DNA of 36,873 bases from Phaeobacter sp. B1627 (GTDB lineage: Bacteria; Pseudomonadota; Alphaproteobacteria; Rhodobacterales; Rhodobacteraceae). Both the position numbers and the translations under genes were made by a program. The notes under the pieces are model-generated. The model did not search any database and was not told the origin of the DNA. It was given only the letters and a program-made list of their open reading frames with translations. How positions within the stretch are numbered: the first letter of the stretch is position 1; each line of letters opens with the position of its first letter. Below are positions 1 to 7,337 of the stretch, one piece after another. The DNA lies in NCBI RefSeq assembly GCF_006265095.1, contig NZ_VCNK01000041.1, positions 1 through 36,873 on the forward strand, read 5' to 3'.

Positions 1-140
1 CCACTTTAAAGGGGGAGGCTCAAACTGAGTTATCGGACCTATCCCCGGCGGCGATCAACCAAGAAATTGGATCGCAAATTCCATCGTGACTTGACTCGGG
101 AAGCGATCAGCAGCATATCTGGTTCCAGGAAGGAGAACCA
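1..140. other. Left edge, no assignable gene; leader of the restriction gene
   Basis: No complete gene lies here. Two frames end in short open C-terminal-like tails (stops at 26-28 and 87-89), so the 3' end of an upstream gene may be cut by the window edge, but neither tail is recognisable. A good ribosome binding site (AAGGAG, about 130-135) lies just before the ATG at 141 and fixes the start of the next gene. Confidence 0.5.
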
Positions 141-944
141 ATGCTCTCATACACCCCCAACGAAGACCTCATGTCGCTCCCGAAATACGACCGGATCGCG
201 ATCTATCTGTTTCGCGATCTGACCAAGGATTTTACCGCTGAGACCCTGCCCGCCTCGATCCCGTTCGATCAGGAGACGGTGCGCCGCGCTATGCGCAGGG
301 CGGTTGCCGATGGCGTGATCAACAAGGAAGTTGCGAACGTCCCGGACATCAAATACACCTACGACGCCCGTCGCGAGTTGCCCGCAGAGGTGGAGCAGGC
401 AGGCCCCATGACCTGGCTTCAAGCCGGTAAGGGTAAGTACAACCTGCGGCGCACCCGCCGGAAGAACATCATAGACTTTGAAAACCTTGGCGTCGATCCG
501 ACCATTGAACTCGTGGTGGATCAGACGCCCAAGTTCATCTCGGCGCTATTGGGGCAGGACGAACAGGCGGTGTTCACCCGCGTTCGCAATGCGGGCCTGA
601 TCAGCACTTTCCTCGGTTTTCAGGCGATGGCGATCCAAGGACACCACCGGACCAGTGTCACCTACGGTCAGATCGAGATCGACGAGGTGCAGGCGGGCAT
701 CGACGGCACACAGGAAACGCTCGTTCCGATCTCGGGCAAAGGTGGTCAGGACAAGTTGTCGTGGTCGCAGGCGCTGAACCTGAACACCTACGGCGTCCAG
801 AAAGCGCCCGTTCCCGGCCTAGCCGTGCGCAGCCTCGGCCTGTGGCGCGACAACCTGAACACGGTTTGGATCGTCGAGTTCAGCCCCGCGACCGACATCG
901 ACCAGATCGAGATCGTCAACGTTCGCCGCTTCACGTTCCGCTAA
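141..944 (+). CDS. Putative type II restriction endonuclease of a Dcm/Vsr module
   Basis: A 267-residue protein that I read as the endonuclease partner of the adjacent cytosine methyltransferase; it would cut DNA lacking the cognate methylation. The assignment rests mainly on context: it converges on a vsr-methyltransferase pair. Residues 177-205 look like a PD-(D/E)XK-type core, with acidic E182 and D188 followed by a strand ending in SGK (K200) and a Gly-Gly-Gln-Asp-Lys stretch. The second acidic position of the usual E/D-X-K is Ser here, so this would be a variant site. The N-terminal half has charged helices and a basic patch around residues 97-108. The start is the ATG at 141 behind an AAGGAG box. 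The last 126 bp overlap the 3' end of the methyltransferase gene on the other strand. No recognition sequence can be inferred. Confidence 0.65.
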   Translation: MLSYTPNEDLMSLPKYDRIAIYLFRDLTKDFTAETLPASIPFDQETVRRAMRRAVADGVINKEVANVPDIKYTYDARRELPAEVEQAGPMTWLQAGKGKYNLRRTRRKNIIDFENLGVDPTIELVVDQTPKFISALLGQDEQAVFTRVRNAGLISTFLGFQAMAIQGHHRTSVTYGQIEIDEVQAGIDGTQETLVPISGKGGQDKLSWSQALNLNTYGVQKAPVPGLAVRSLGLWRDNLNTVWIVEFSPATDIDQIEIVNVRRFTFR

Positions 945-2204
945 TTCGATCTCGGCTTGTTTGCGCTTTTTGGCACCGCTTTTCTTGTCGCGCCGCCCGA
1001 TGGGATTTGCGACCTTGAAGTGTGCCGCGGCCTCATTGTTGCCCATCGTCAGTAGGTGCTCGTCGCCGAGTTCAAGCGCCTTCGTGGGGCGGGTCCGTCT
1101 AATACCAAGAGCCTTGATCACTGACGTTGCAACGGCGCGTGCGAGGGGCGGCGGGACGGCATTGCCGATCTGCCGCGCCCCATGCCACTTGGTGGCGTTG
1201 AAGCGGAACCAATCCGGGAAACCGTGAAGGCGTGCCATCTCGCGCACGGTGATGCAGCGCGCATAGGCGTAGTGGATCGGGCGCGGGCTGGTGAATGCCC
1301 CTCGGGCGGAGTCCGTACCTGCGCGAAGCGTGTTCGACGCCCCATCCGCAGGCAACTTGAAAAAGCGCGAGATCGGCTCCACTCGCCCCTGATCGGTCGC
1401 GCGGAAGCGCCGCCGGGAAATGTCGGTATGCTCTGTGCGGGCGCTCGAAGTCAGGATGCCGTTGTCCCAGATGCGAGGATGCCCATAGCCCCAGGCGTCG
1501 TTTCCGACACCGCGCAAGGGTTCGGCATATTTGCTCGGTTCGCCGAAAGCGGCGGTTTCGACGCAGTCGGAAGAGCGAAGTTCCTCAAACGTCTCGGCAT
1601 CGGGTAGGTCACCTAGCGCATCCTTGCAGGTCGGGCGCTTAGATATGACGGTCGGGTAGACGGGAACGGTCGCGCCTTTCTTGGCACCCATCAGGATCAG
1701 ACGCTGACGGTCCTGCGGGACGCCATAGTCGGCGGCGTTCAGCACCCGCCATTCCTTCTGCACGTCGTAGCCCAACGCTTCGAATTCTTCGATCAACTCG
1801 AACAGGAATTTCCGATGCTTGCCGACAGTCAGGCCCTTGACGTTCTCGAATACGAAGTAGGTCGCGTCGAGGCCTTTCACGAGCCGAACGAAGTCCTTCA
1901 CGAGCGAGTTGCGAGGATCGTCGAGGGCGCGTTGACCGATCAGCGAGAAGCCTTGGCAGGGTGCACCGCCGAACACTACGTCAACCTTGCGGTCGCCGAT
2001 GCCCGCGGCTTCGCGCACGTCGGCGGCGGTCACGTCGGTGACGGAACGAGGGATAACGGCACACTGCGGAAAGTTGAACTTGTGGACGGCTGCGTGAACA
2101 GGATCGAGTTCGACCGCCGCGACCACGTCGAATCCGGCTTGCTCAAAGCCGAGACTCATCCCGCCTGCGCCTGAAAACAGATCGACTCCAATCGGTCGTG
2201 CCAT
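819..2204 (-). CDS. DNA (cytosine-5-)-methyltransferase
   Basis: A 461-residue C5-cytosine methyltransferase, expected to methylate the target of the neighbouring endonuclease. The motifs are in canonical order: motif I DLFSGAGG (residues 8-15, SAM binding), motif IV PCQG with nucleophile Cys83, motif VI ENV (120-122), motif VIII QDRQR (164-168), then a variable target-recognition region, motif IX-like sequence, and motif X QIGNAVPPPLA. I chose the ATG at 2204 because it sits directly before motif I and has a GGGAG box about 9 nt upstream; an in-frame ATG at 2234 is possible. About 85 charged residues follow motif X, longer than a minimal enzyme, and this tail is encoded antisense to the endonuclease C-terminus. 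vsr ends 61 bp upstream on the same strand, so the two are probably cotranscribed. Confidence 0.93.
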   Translation of the reverse strand: MARPIGVDLFSGAGGMSLGFEQAGFDVVAAVELDPVHAAVHKFNFPQCAVIPRSVTDVTAADVREAAGIGDRKVDVVFGGAPCQGFSLIGQRALDDPRNSLVKDFVRLVKGLDATYFVFENVKGLTVGKHRKFLFELIEEFEALGYDVQKEWRVLNAADYGVPQDRQRLILMGAKKGATVPVYPTVISKRPTCKDALGDLPDAETFEELRSSDCVETAAFGEPSKYAEPLRGVGNDAWGYGHPRIWDNGILTSSARTEHTDISRRRFRATDQGRVEPISRFFKLPADGASNTLRAGTDSARGAFTSPRPIHYAYARCITVREMARLHGFPDWFRFNATKWHGARQIGNAVPPPLARAVATSVIKALGIRRTRPTKALELGDEHLLTMGNNEAAAHFKVANPIGRRDKKSGAKKRKQAEIELAEREAANVDDLDLVDVGRGAELDDPNRVQVVAPQAEAAHG

Positions 2205-2265
2205 GCCTTGCTCCCTGCCGTTTTCGCGCAACATATCGACGCCTTGGCGATTTGACCAGCAAATC

Positions 2266-2673
2266 CTAGTGCCGAAGGAAGGCCTCGACGCGCTGGATCG
2301 CTGTGTCTGGATCACGCAATTCGCATTGCCAGATCACCAACGGTTCCCAGCCAGCCTCGCGCAATGCAGTTAAGGTCTTCTTATCCCGTTCTTGGTTTGT
2401 TTCAATCTTCGGTCGCCAGTATTCCGGGCGTGACTTCGGCAATTGCCCCCAGCGGCAACCGTGTCCGTGCCAGAAACACCCATGCACGAGGACAACCTTG
2501 CGCCGAGCCGGGAAAACGATGTCTGGCGTTCCGGGCAGGTCGCGACGGTGAAGGCGGTATCGGTATCCCAACGCGTGTAGCGCCCGACGAAGTATGACCT
2601 CGGGTTTGGTGTTCTTCTGTCCGACCTTCGACATGATGAAGGATCGACGCTCAGGGGTAACGTGATCGACCAT
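2266..2673 (-). CDS. vsr: Very short patch repair endonuclease Vsr
   Basis: A 135-residue T:G-mismatch endonuclease that nicks 5' of the mismatched T created when 5-methylcytosine deaminates, protecting the genome from the adjacent methyltransferase's mutagenic product. With the start at 2673, the key residues fall at the numbering I recall for E. coli Vsr: Asp51 (GTPD), His64 and His69 (HGCFWHGH) for catalysis and metal binding, and Cys66, His71, Cys73 and Cys117 as the structural zinc ligands. That match is why I prefer 2673 over the ATG four codons upstream at 2685. Neither start has a strong ribosome binding site. The gene is the first of the minus-strand vsr-methyltransferase pair and lies about 130 bp from the 3' end of tRNA-Asn. 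Confidence 0.95.
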   Translation of the reverse strand: MVDHVTPERRSFIMSKVGQKNTKPEVILRRALHALGYRYRLHRRDLPGTPDIVFPARRKVVLVHGCFWHGHGCRWGQLPKSRPEYWRPKIETNQERDKKTLTALREAGWEPLVIWQCELRDPDTAIQRVEAFLRH

Positions 2674-2750
2674 GAGCAGAAACATAGGCAGGGCAATGCC
2701 TTACCGAAAGTCGATGCCTGCGCCCACGTTGCAAAATCGTTGCAAAAACG

Positions 2751-2781
2751 AAAAAAGGCGATCCCGAAAGATCGCCATTTT
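2751..2781 (-). terminator. Rho-independent terminator of tRNA-Asn
   Basis: A perfect 7-bp stem GGCGATC/GATCGCC (2757-2763 with 2770-2776) closes a six-base loop. An A6 run at 2751-2756 becomes a U-tract on the minus strand, directly downstream of the tRNA. A T5 run on the other side could also let it stop plus-strand transcription. Confidence 0.8.
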
Positions 2782-2804
2782 TACTTTACAACCAAATGGT
2801 TGAT

Positions 2805-2879
2805 TGGCTCCGGCGGTAGGGATCGAACCTACGACCAATTGATTAACAGTCAACTGCTCTACCGCTGAGCTACGCCGGA
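2805..2879 (-). tRNA. tRNA-Asn (anticodon GTT)
   Basis: A 75-nt cloverleaf on the minus strand. The 7-bp acceptor stem pairs TCCGGCG with CGCCGGA, followed by discriminator G and an encoded CCA (2805-2807). The D-arm AGCTCAGCGGTAGAGC and T-arm GGTTCGATCCC are canonical, and the anticodon loop reads CTGTTAA, giving GTT for Asn. Its 3' end faces the restriction module, the side on which integrative elements usually insert at tRNA genes. Confidence 0.97.
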
Positions 2880-2946
2880 GTGTGGGGGCTCGTATAGCTT
2901 CGTGAACCGGGGTCGTCCAGAGTGAAAAAGGTGAGGAAGGAAAAAA

Positions 2947-3870
2947 TTACCGGCCTCTCCGAAAAGTTGCTTTGGCATGCAGCGATGTCAGTGGCGCAAC
3001 ATGCCCCTGTTGGAACAGATCTATCAAATGAGCCAGCACGTTGCGCTCTGCTGCAGGCAGTAGGGCAGGGGCCGTTTCCCTGTAGATTGCGGCGGCGAGT
3101 TCGGGGGCCGTTGCGGGGGCGCTCTCCAGATGGGCGAGGATGGAGGCTTCGCGCTGGCGGCGGTGCGCAAGAAGCCAGTCCAGCCGTTCCTGCGGCGCCT
3201 GAACCGGTGCCCCGTGCCCCGGTAAAAAGCAGGCCCAGTTGCGCAGGCGGAGACGGTGACAGGAGGCCATGAAATCCGTGAGGTCCCCATCGGGGGGCGA
3301 CACAAGAGAGCTTGCCCAGCCCATGACGTGATCGCCGGAAAACAACAGGTCGCCGAAGGCGAAACACAGGTGGTTGCCGATATGGCCGGGCGTGTGCAGC
3401 GCCTCCAGCTGCCAGCCTGCGCCGCGGATGATCTCGCCATCCACCAGGGTCTGATCACAGGTAAATGCACGGTCGATACCTTCGCCGCCGCCGACCAGCC
3501 CCTGGTCCGCCAGCTCTGTCATGATTGCGCTGCGTCCCGCCTCGGCGGTGCCGAATGCCAGGATCGGAGCGCCTGTTTCCTGTGCCAGCCGGGCGGCCAA
3601 CGGGGAATGATCCATATGGCTGTGGCTGACCAGAATATGGGACACTGATTGCCCGGGTGTGAGGGCGGACAGCAGGGCCTCCAGATGCTGGTCAGAGTCG
3701 GGGCCTGGATCTATCACCGCCAGGGCTGTGGTGCCGACAAGATAGGTATTGGTGCCCCGGAAGGTCATCGGTGAGGGATTCGGAGCCAGAATGCGGCGCA
3801 CGCCGGGCGCGACCTCCTCAGGCTGACCGGGTTTGGGGTTGAACCCGTCATCTGCTTGCGGTCTGCTCAT
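2947..3870 (-). CDS. LACTB2-like metallo-beta-lactamase-fold hydrolase
   Basis: A 307-residue MBL-fold metallohydrolase. The metal-binding signature HSHMDH is at residues 83-88. A downstream HTPGH, then FSGDH and LPGH, supply the remaining His and Asp ligands in the usual order. The C-terminal ~80 residues, rich in Ala and Leu after the MBL core, fit the winged-helix-like tail of the LACTB2/YmaE-type subgroup. Family members include RNA-processing and thioester-type hydrolases; the substrate cannot be read here. The ATG at 3870 has an excellent AAGGAGG box; the reading frame extends 26 codons further upstream, but without one. It is divergent from the sensor kinase, with 58 bp between starts. 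Confidence 0.85.
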   Translation of the reverse strand: MSRPQADDGFNPKPGQPEEVAPGVRRILAPNPSPMTFRGTNTYLVGTTALAVIDPGPDSDQHLEALLSALTPGQSVSHILVSHSHMDHSPLAARLAQETGAPILAFGTAEAGRSAIMTELADQGLVGGGEGIDRAFTCDQTLVDGEIIRGAGWQLEALHTPGHIGNHLCFAFGDLLFSGDHVMGWASSLVSPPDGDLTDFMASCHRLRLRNWACFLPGHGAPVQAPQERLDWLLAHRRQREASILAHLESAPATAPELAAAIYRETAPALLPAAERNVLAHLIDLFQQGHVAPLTSLHAKATFRRGR

Positions 3871-3928
3871 GACGATCCTCCTTGTGGTGCGTTTTGCGCG
3901 CCCGTTCTGCTCCGCATTAGGCTTAGTC

Positions 3929-5260
3929 ATGATTGTGCCCCGTCTCAAACACTATATTCCCCGTATGCCCACAGGCATTTACGGACGTGCCGCGCTGATC
4001 CTGCTGATGCCGGTCGTGGTGTTGCAGATCGTGGTGTCCTTTGCCTTCATCCGGCGCGATCTGGAGGACATCACCACACAGATGGCGCAAACCATGGTGC
4101 GGGAGTTCATCCTGATCGGCGATGAAATTGCCCGCAGCTCCGGACCGGAGGAGGCCGTGTCGCGCTTGCAGCCCATCCTGCAGCCGCTGCAGATCACGGT
4201 CCGGTTTCTGGAGGAGGGCGAGGCGATTCCTGCGGACTACATTCCCTTTGAGGATTATTCCGGGCGGATCGTGCGAGAAACCCTGCGACGTGGTCTTTCG
4301 GAGTTCAGGGCGATCCAATTGCCAAGGACTCGGCAGATCAGGGCGGTGATGGATACGGCGCATGGGCCGGTCTCGATGGAATTCAGCCGCCGCCGCGTGA
4401 GCGCCGCCGCGCCCCATCAGCTGATCGTGACGATGGTCGTCTTCGGGTTTCTTCTGGTGGTGATCGCGATGGCCTATATGCGCAACCAGCTCAGACCGAT
4501 CAAACGGCTGGCGGATGCGGCCGAGGCCTTCGGGCGCGGTCGGATGATCCCCTATCAGCCCCGTGGTGCCGTCGAAGTGCGGGCGGCGGGGGCTGCATTT
4601 GTCGACATGCGCGCGCGGATAGACCGCCAGCTGGAACAGCGTACCTTGATGCTGTCCGGTGTCAGCCATGACCTTCGTACGCCGCTGACGCGTCTGAAGC
4701 TCAGCCTTTCGATGCTGGGCGACGATGAGGAAATCGACTCGATGCAGAGGGACGTCAAGGAAATGGAGGATATGGTCGATGCCTTCCTCGATTTTGCCCG
4801 CGGCGTGACCACCAGCGCCATGGAAGAAACGGACCCTTGCGAGTTGATTGAGGATGCCGTGCAAAGCTGGGCGCGCCAGGGGAAGAACGTGCTGCTGGTC
4901 GAGGCCGTCGGCGGTCGTCGCGTGCCTCTGCGCGCGGCTGCTGTCAGGCGGGCGGTGGATAATCTGATCTCCAACGCGATCCGCTATGGCAGCCGGGCCC
5001 GGGTGTCGGTGGCAGTGATGCAGAAATCGCTGCGTATCCGGGTCGAAGATGACGGTCCCGGCATCCCCGAAGACCTGCGCGGCGATGCCATTCGGCCCTT
5101 CACCCGTCTGGATCCGGCCCGCAATCAGGACCTCGGAACCGGTGTCGGATTGGGGCTTGCGATTGTTGCCGATATTGCCCGAGCGCATGGGGGCACGTTG
5201 CGGCTTGGGACCAGCGAGGCACTGGGGGGGCTGCAGGCCGATATTGTGATCGCGCTGTGA
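3929..5260 (+). CDS. EnvZ-type membrane sensor histidine kinase, orphan
   Basis: A 443-residue sensor kinase of the inner membrane. TM1 (about residues 21-41) and TM2 (about 165-183) bracket a ~120-residue periplasmic domain. A HAMP linker follows (about 185-238), then the dimerisation/phosphoacceptor box SGVSHDLRTPLTRL with His247, an N-box (DNLISNAIRYG), G1 (DDGPGIP) and G2 (GTGVGLGLAI). Layout and motifs match the EnvZ/OmpR-partner family. No response regulator gene adjoins it: upstream is a divergent hydrolase and downstream a secreted hydrolase. The start was set at the ATG at 3929, which leaves a short basic N-terminus before TM1; an ATG at 3965 is a second option. The signal sensed is unknown. 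Confidence 0.88.
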   Translation: MIVPRLKHYIPRMPTGIYGRAALILLMPVVVLQIVVSFAFIRRDLEDITTQMAQTMVREFILIGDEIARSSGPEEAVSRLQPILQPLQITVRFLEEGEAIPADYIPFEDYSGRIVRETLRRGLSEFRAIQLPRTRQIRAVMDTAHGPVSMEFSRRRVSAAAPHQLIVTMVVFGFLLVVIAMAYMRNQLRPIKRLADAAEAFGRGRMIPYQPRGAVEVRAAGAAFVDMRARIDRQLEQRTLMLSGVSHDLRTPLTRLKLSLSMLGDDEEIDSMQRDVKEMEDMVDAFLDFARGVTTSAMEETDPCELIEDAVQSWARQGKNVLLVEAVGGRRVPLRAAAVRRAVDNLISNAIRYGSRARVSVAVMQKSLRIRVEDDGPGIPEDLRGDAIRPFTRLDPARNQDLGTGVGLGLAIVADIARAHGGTLRLGTSEALGGLQADIVIAL

Positions 5261-5269
5261 CGGCCCGGT

Positions 5270-5318
5270 ATCGGGTTTCGCGCGCTTTGATCGCGCGGTC
5301 CCCGATCTGACGGCTTTT
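5270..5318 (+). terminator. Probable terminator of the sensor kinase gene
   Basis: A compound hairpin: outer ATCGGG/CCCGAT (5270-5275 with 5301-5306) and inner CGCGCG/CGCGCG (5279-5284 with 5292-5297). A short T4 run follows at 5315-5318. It lies 10 bp after the kinase stop codon. The gap between stem and T-run makes its strength uncertain. Confidence 0.5.
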
Positions 5319-5456
5319 GGTGACGCAACGTTATCTTTGCGCAAAACGCAGGATTTCATCGGGGGCGCGGCGCAACCGGTGAGAGGCGCGAAAGAGAAGC
5401 GTTGATATTCTTCGCGCGGGGCTGTCCTCTGTCATGGGATTTCGGAGGATGACTTG

Positions 5457-6740
5457 ATGAAACGCATTGCACTTGGTGCCGCATTGGCGACGGTTGCGTC
5501 GGCAGCATTGGCAGAAAACCCGATCGACCGGATCCGGCCTGACGCGCCTGCGCTGGCGGCCTATGGCGATCACAAGATCGGCGTGACCACCTTGACCTTT
5601 ACCCGCAAAGGGGTGGCGGATGTGGTGAACGCCACCGCAGAGACGGTGCCGACCTACGATCGCGCCTTGACCGTGGAGGTCTGGTATCCTGCCGCCGACA
5701 GCACCGAAGAGGGCACAACCTACGCCACCGTGTTGCGCGACGGGACAACCGCCACCCGCCTGACCGGCCGCGCCGCAAGAGATGCCGCCCCCGCAGCGGA
5801 TGGCCCGTTTCCGCTGGTGATTGTGTCGCATGGCTATCCGGGCAACCGGTTCCTGATGAGCCCGCTGGCCGAGAATGTGGCCTCAAAAGGCTATGTGGTC
5901 GCGGCCATCGACCACACGGAGAGCACCTATTCCGACCTTTCGGCCTTTGCCTCGACCCTGGTCAACCGGCCGCTGGATCAGGCCTTTGTGCTGGACAGCA
6001 TGGCGACGCTCGACGGGCCGGTCGGCTCTATTGTCGACGGCGACTCGGCGGCGGTCATTGGCTACTCCATGGGGGGCTATGGCGCCTTGATCTTTGCGGG
6101 CGGTGGCCTCAGCCCTGAGATCATGTCGTCGCGGTTTGCCCCGGCGCAGGATCTGCTTGCAGTGCATCAATCCGGCAGTGCCAGCCACGATGATCTGCCC
6201 GATGACCGGGTCAAGGCGGTTGTCGCCATCGGCCCTTGGGGGCGCAACTGGGAGTTCTGGGAGGGCGCGGGGCTTGGCGCCATAGAAAAGCCGCTGATGT
6301 TGATTGCGGGCGGGGTCGATGACGTGTCGGACTACGCCGCGATGCGCAGGATTTTTGACGAAACCACCGGCACCGAACGGCATCTTTTGACCTTTGAGAA
6401 CGCCAACCACAATGCCGCTGCCCCGATGCCCGCCCCGGACAACAGCTGGCCCAAGGTCGAATCGCTCGGCTACGCGCCTTTCGAGCATTACGCTGACGCC
6501 GTGTGGGACACTGTGCGCATGAACAATATCACCCAGCATTTCGTGACGGCCTATCTGGATCTTCACCTGAAGGGGATCGCGGACCGCGCCACCTATCTGG
6601 AGCTGACCCCGAAGGCGTCTGATGGGCGATGGTCGATGTCCGAAGAGGGGGTCGCGCTGGACGACCACACCTATTGGGCGGGGTTCGGCAACCGCACTGC
6701 GGTCGGCCTGCAGTTCGAGACCCGCGCTGCGGGCGAGTAG
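5457..6740 (+). CDS. Secreted alpha/beta hydrolase (dienelactone/PAF-acetylhydrolase-like)
   Basis: A 427-residue exported hydrolase. The N-terminus is a clear Sec signal peptide (MKR, hydrophobic Ala-rich core, cleavage after ALA near residue 19). The alpha/beta-hydrolase core shows an oxyanion-type HGYPG, the nucleophile elbow GYSMGG with Ser204, a plausible acid in the GGVDD segment, and a His in ENANHN. The arrangement resembles dienelactone hydrolase and platelet-activating-factor acetylhydrolase relatives, so an ester or lactone substrate in the periplasm is likely but not defined. The start is the ATG at 5457, 8 nt after GGAGG; a TTG immediately upstream is less likely. It appears to be a single-gene unit ending before a strong hairpin. 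Confidence 0.8.
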   Translation: MKRIALGAALATVASAALAENPIDRIRPDAPALAAYGDHKIGVTTLTFTRKGVADVVNATAETVPTYDRALTVEVWYPAADSTEEGTTYATVLRDGTTATRLTGRAARDAAPAADGPFPLVIVSHGYPGNRFLMSPLAENVASKGYVVAAIDHTESTYSDLSAFASTLVNRPLDQAFVLDSMATLDGPVGSIVDGDSAAVIGYSMGGYGALIFAGGGLSPEIMSSRFAPAQDLLAVHQSGSASHDDLPDDRVKAVVAIGPWGRNWEFWEGAGLGAIEKPLMLIAGGVDDVSDYAAMRRIFDETTGTERHLLTFENANHNAAAPMPAPDNSWPKVESLGYAPFEHYADAVWDTVRMNNITQHFVTAYLDLHLKGIADRATYLELTPKASDGRWSMSEEGVALDDHTYWAGFGNRTAVGLQFETRAAGE

Positions 6741-6748
6741 CCCCGTTC

Positions 6749-6790
6749 TGCCGCGTCGGCGCCACTGTTTTGCCGCGCCGGCGCCACTGT
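6749..6790. repeat. Two-copy 22-bp-period tandem repeat
   Basis: Two 20-bp units (6749-6768 and 6771-6790) differ at one base and are offset by 22 bp, just after the hydrolase stop codon. The unit reads TGCCGCG(T/C)CGGCGCCACTGT. It is one of several short-period repeats in this window. Confidence 0.85.
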
Positions 6791-6809
6791 GTCCCCGAGC
6801 ACCTCCGGA

Positions 6810-6835
6810 CGGGAAACCTTTGATGAGGTTTCCCG
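6810..6835. terminator. Perfect 10-bp hairpin downstream of the hydrolase
   Basis: CGGGAAACCT (6810-6819) pairs exactly with AGGTTTCCCG (6826-6835) around a six-base loop. No T-run follows on either strand, so it may be a 3'-end stabilising hairpin or a weak terminator. Confidence 0.45.
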
Positions 6836-6919
6836 CGATGGTCTGCCTTGTTTAATGTGCCAAACAAGGGCTTCGAATGGATTGATGTCCAAATCGAATG
6901 CTTGTAAGAAAACCGCAAT

Positions 6920-6995
6920 GGGAGATTAGCTCAGCGGTTAGAGCAGAGCGCTCATAACGCTTTGGTCCAGAGTTCGAATCTCTGATCTCCCACCA
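6920..6995 (+). tRNA. tRNA with CAT anticodon, probably tRNA-Ile2 (lysidine type)
   Basis: A 76-nt cloverleaf. Acceptor GGGAGAT pairs with ATCTCCC, with discriminator A and encoded CCA. The D-arm is AGCTCAGCGGTTAGAGC, the anticodon loop CTCATAA (anticodon CAT), and the T-arm AGAGTTCGAATCTCT. CAT can be elongator Met, initiator Met, or Ile2 whose C34 becomes lysidine. There is no initiator signature (no run of three G:C pairs in the anticodon stem). The TTGGTC variable-region sequence and overall resemblance to ileX-type genes favour Ile2, from memory. Met remains possible. Confidence 0.9.
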
Positions 6996-7337
6996 CAGAT
7001 CTCCCGCTGCCCCCCAACTGCCGCTGCCCCCCAACTGCCACTGCGCGCCTCTTCCCATGCTTCTGTCGCCATGCTTCTGTCGCCATGCTTCTGTCGCCAG
7101 GTCTCGCGCCCATGATATCGGCGCAGGCAGCAGACGGTCCGTGCCGCTGCGGAAGGGGCTGCAGGTTATCCTGCGCCCAGCACAGCCGTCGGGCCGCCGC
7201 TGGCGTTCCCCGTGCCTGCTCGCGCCGTCTCATTCAGGGAGAGGGCGCACAGGTTGTACGAAACAGCCGCAATCCCTTGTTTCCTTCGCCAACTCTATAG
7301 GCTAAAGCCTCGTAAATCAGTGCAAAGGAGCCATGTG
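6996..7337. other. 342-bp noncoding stretch between tRNA and purM
   Basis: This stretch holds two short tandem repeat arrays (7004-7037 and 7057-7098) and then about 240 bp of GC-rich sequence with no convincing gene. An upstream extension of the purM frame is open but has no start signal. The purM ribosome binding site AAAGGAG lies at about 7324-7330. I could not fix a promoter. Confidence 0.6.
7004..7098. repeat. Two adjacent tandem arrays: 2 x 17 bp and 3 x 14 bp
   Basis: CCGCTGCCCCCCAACTG occurs at 7004-7020 and exactly again at 7021-7037. After 19 bp, ATGCTTCTGTCGCC is repeated three times without mismatch (7057-7070, 7071-7084, 7085-7098). The perfect identity suggests recent slippage, and copy number may vary between strains. 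Confidence 0.95.

Noticed and set aside
41-60. Possible attachment-site copy resembling the 3' end of tRNA-Asn (CCGGCGG then GATC and AACC)
   Set aside because: The match needs gaps of three and one bases and is too short to separate from chance.
1-89. Possible C-terminal fragment of an upstream gene, perhaps a transposase
   Set aside because: Two different frames give short tails ending at 28 and 89. Neither is long enough to recognise, so no gene was called.
3923-5359. Long minus-strand open frame opposite the sensor kinase
   Set aside because: The kinase frame has all family motifs. The antisense frame is an artefact of high GC content and has no domain.
7004-7098. Tandem repeats considered as a CRISPR array
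   Set aside because: Units are contiguous and only 14-17 bp, with no unique spacers and no cas genes.
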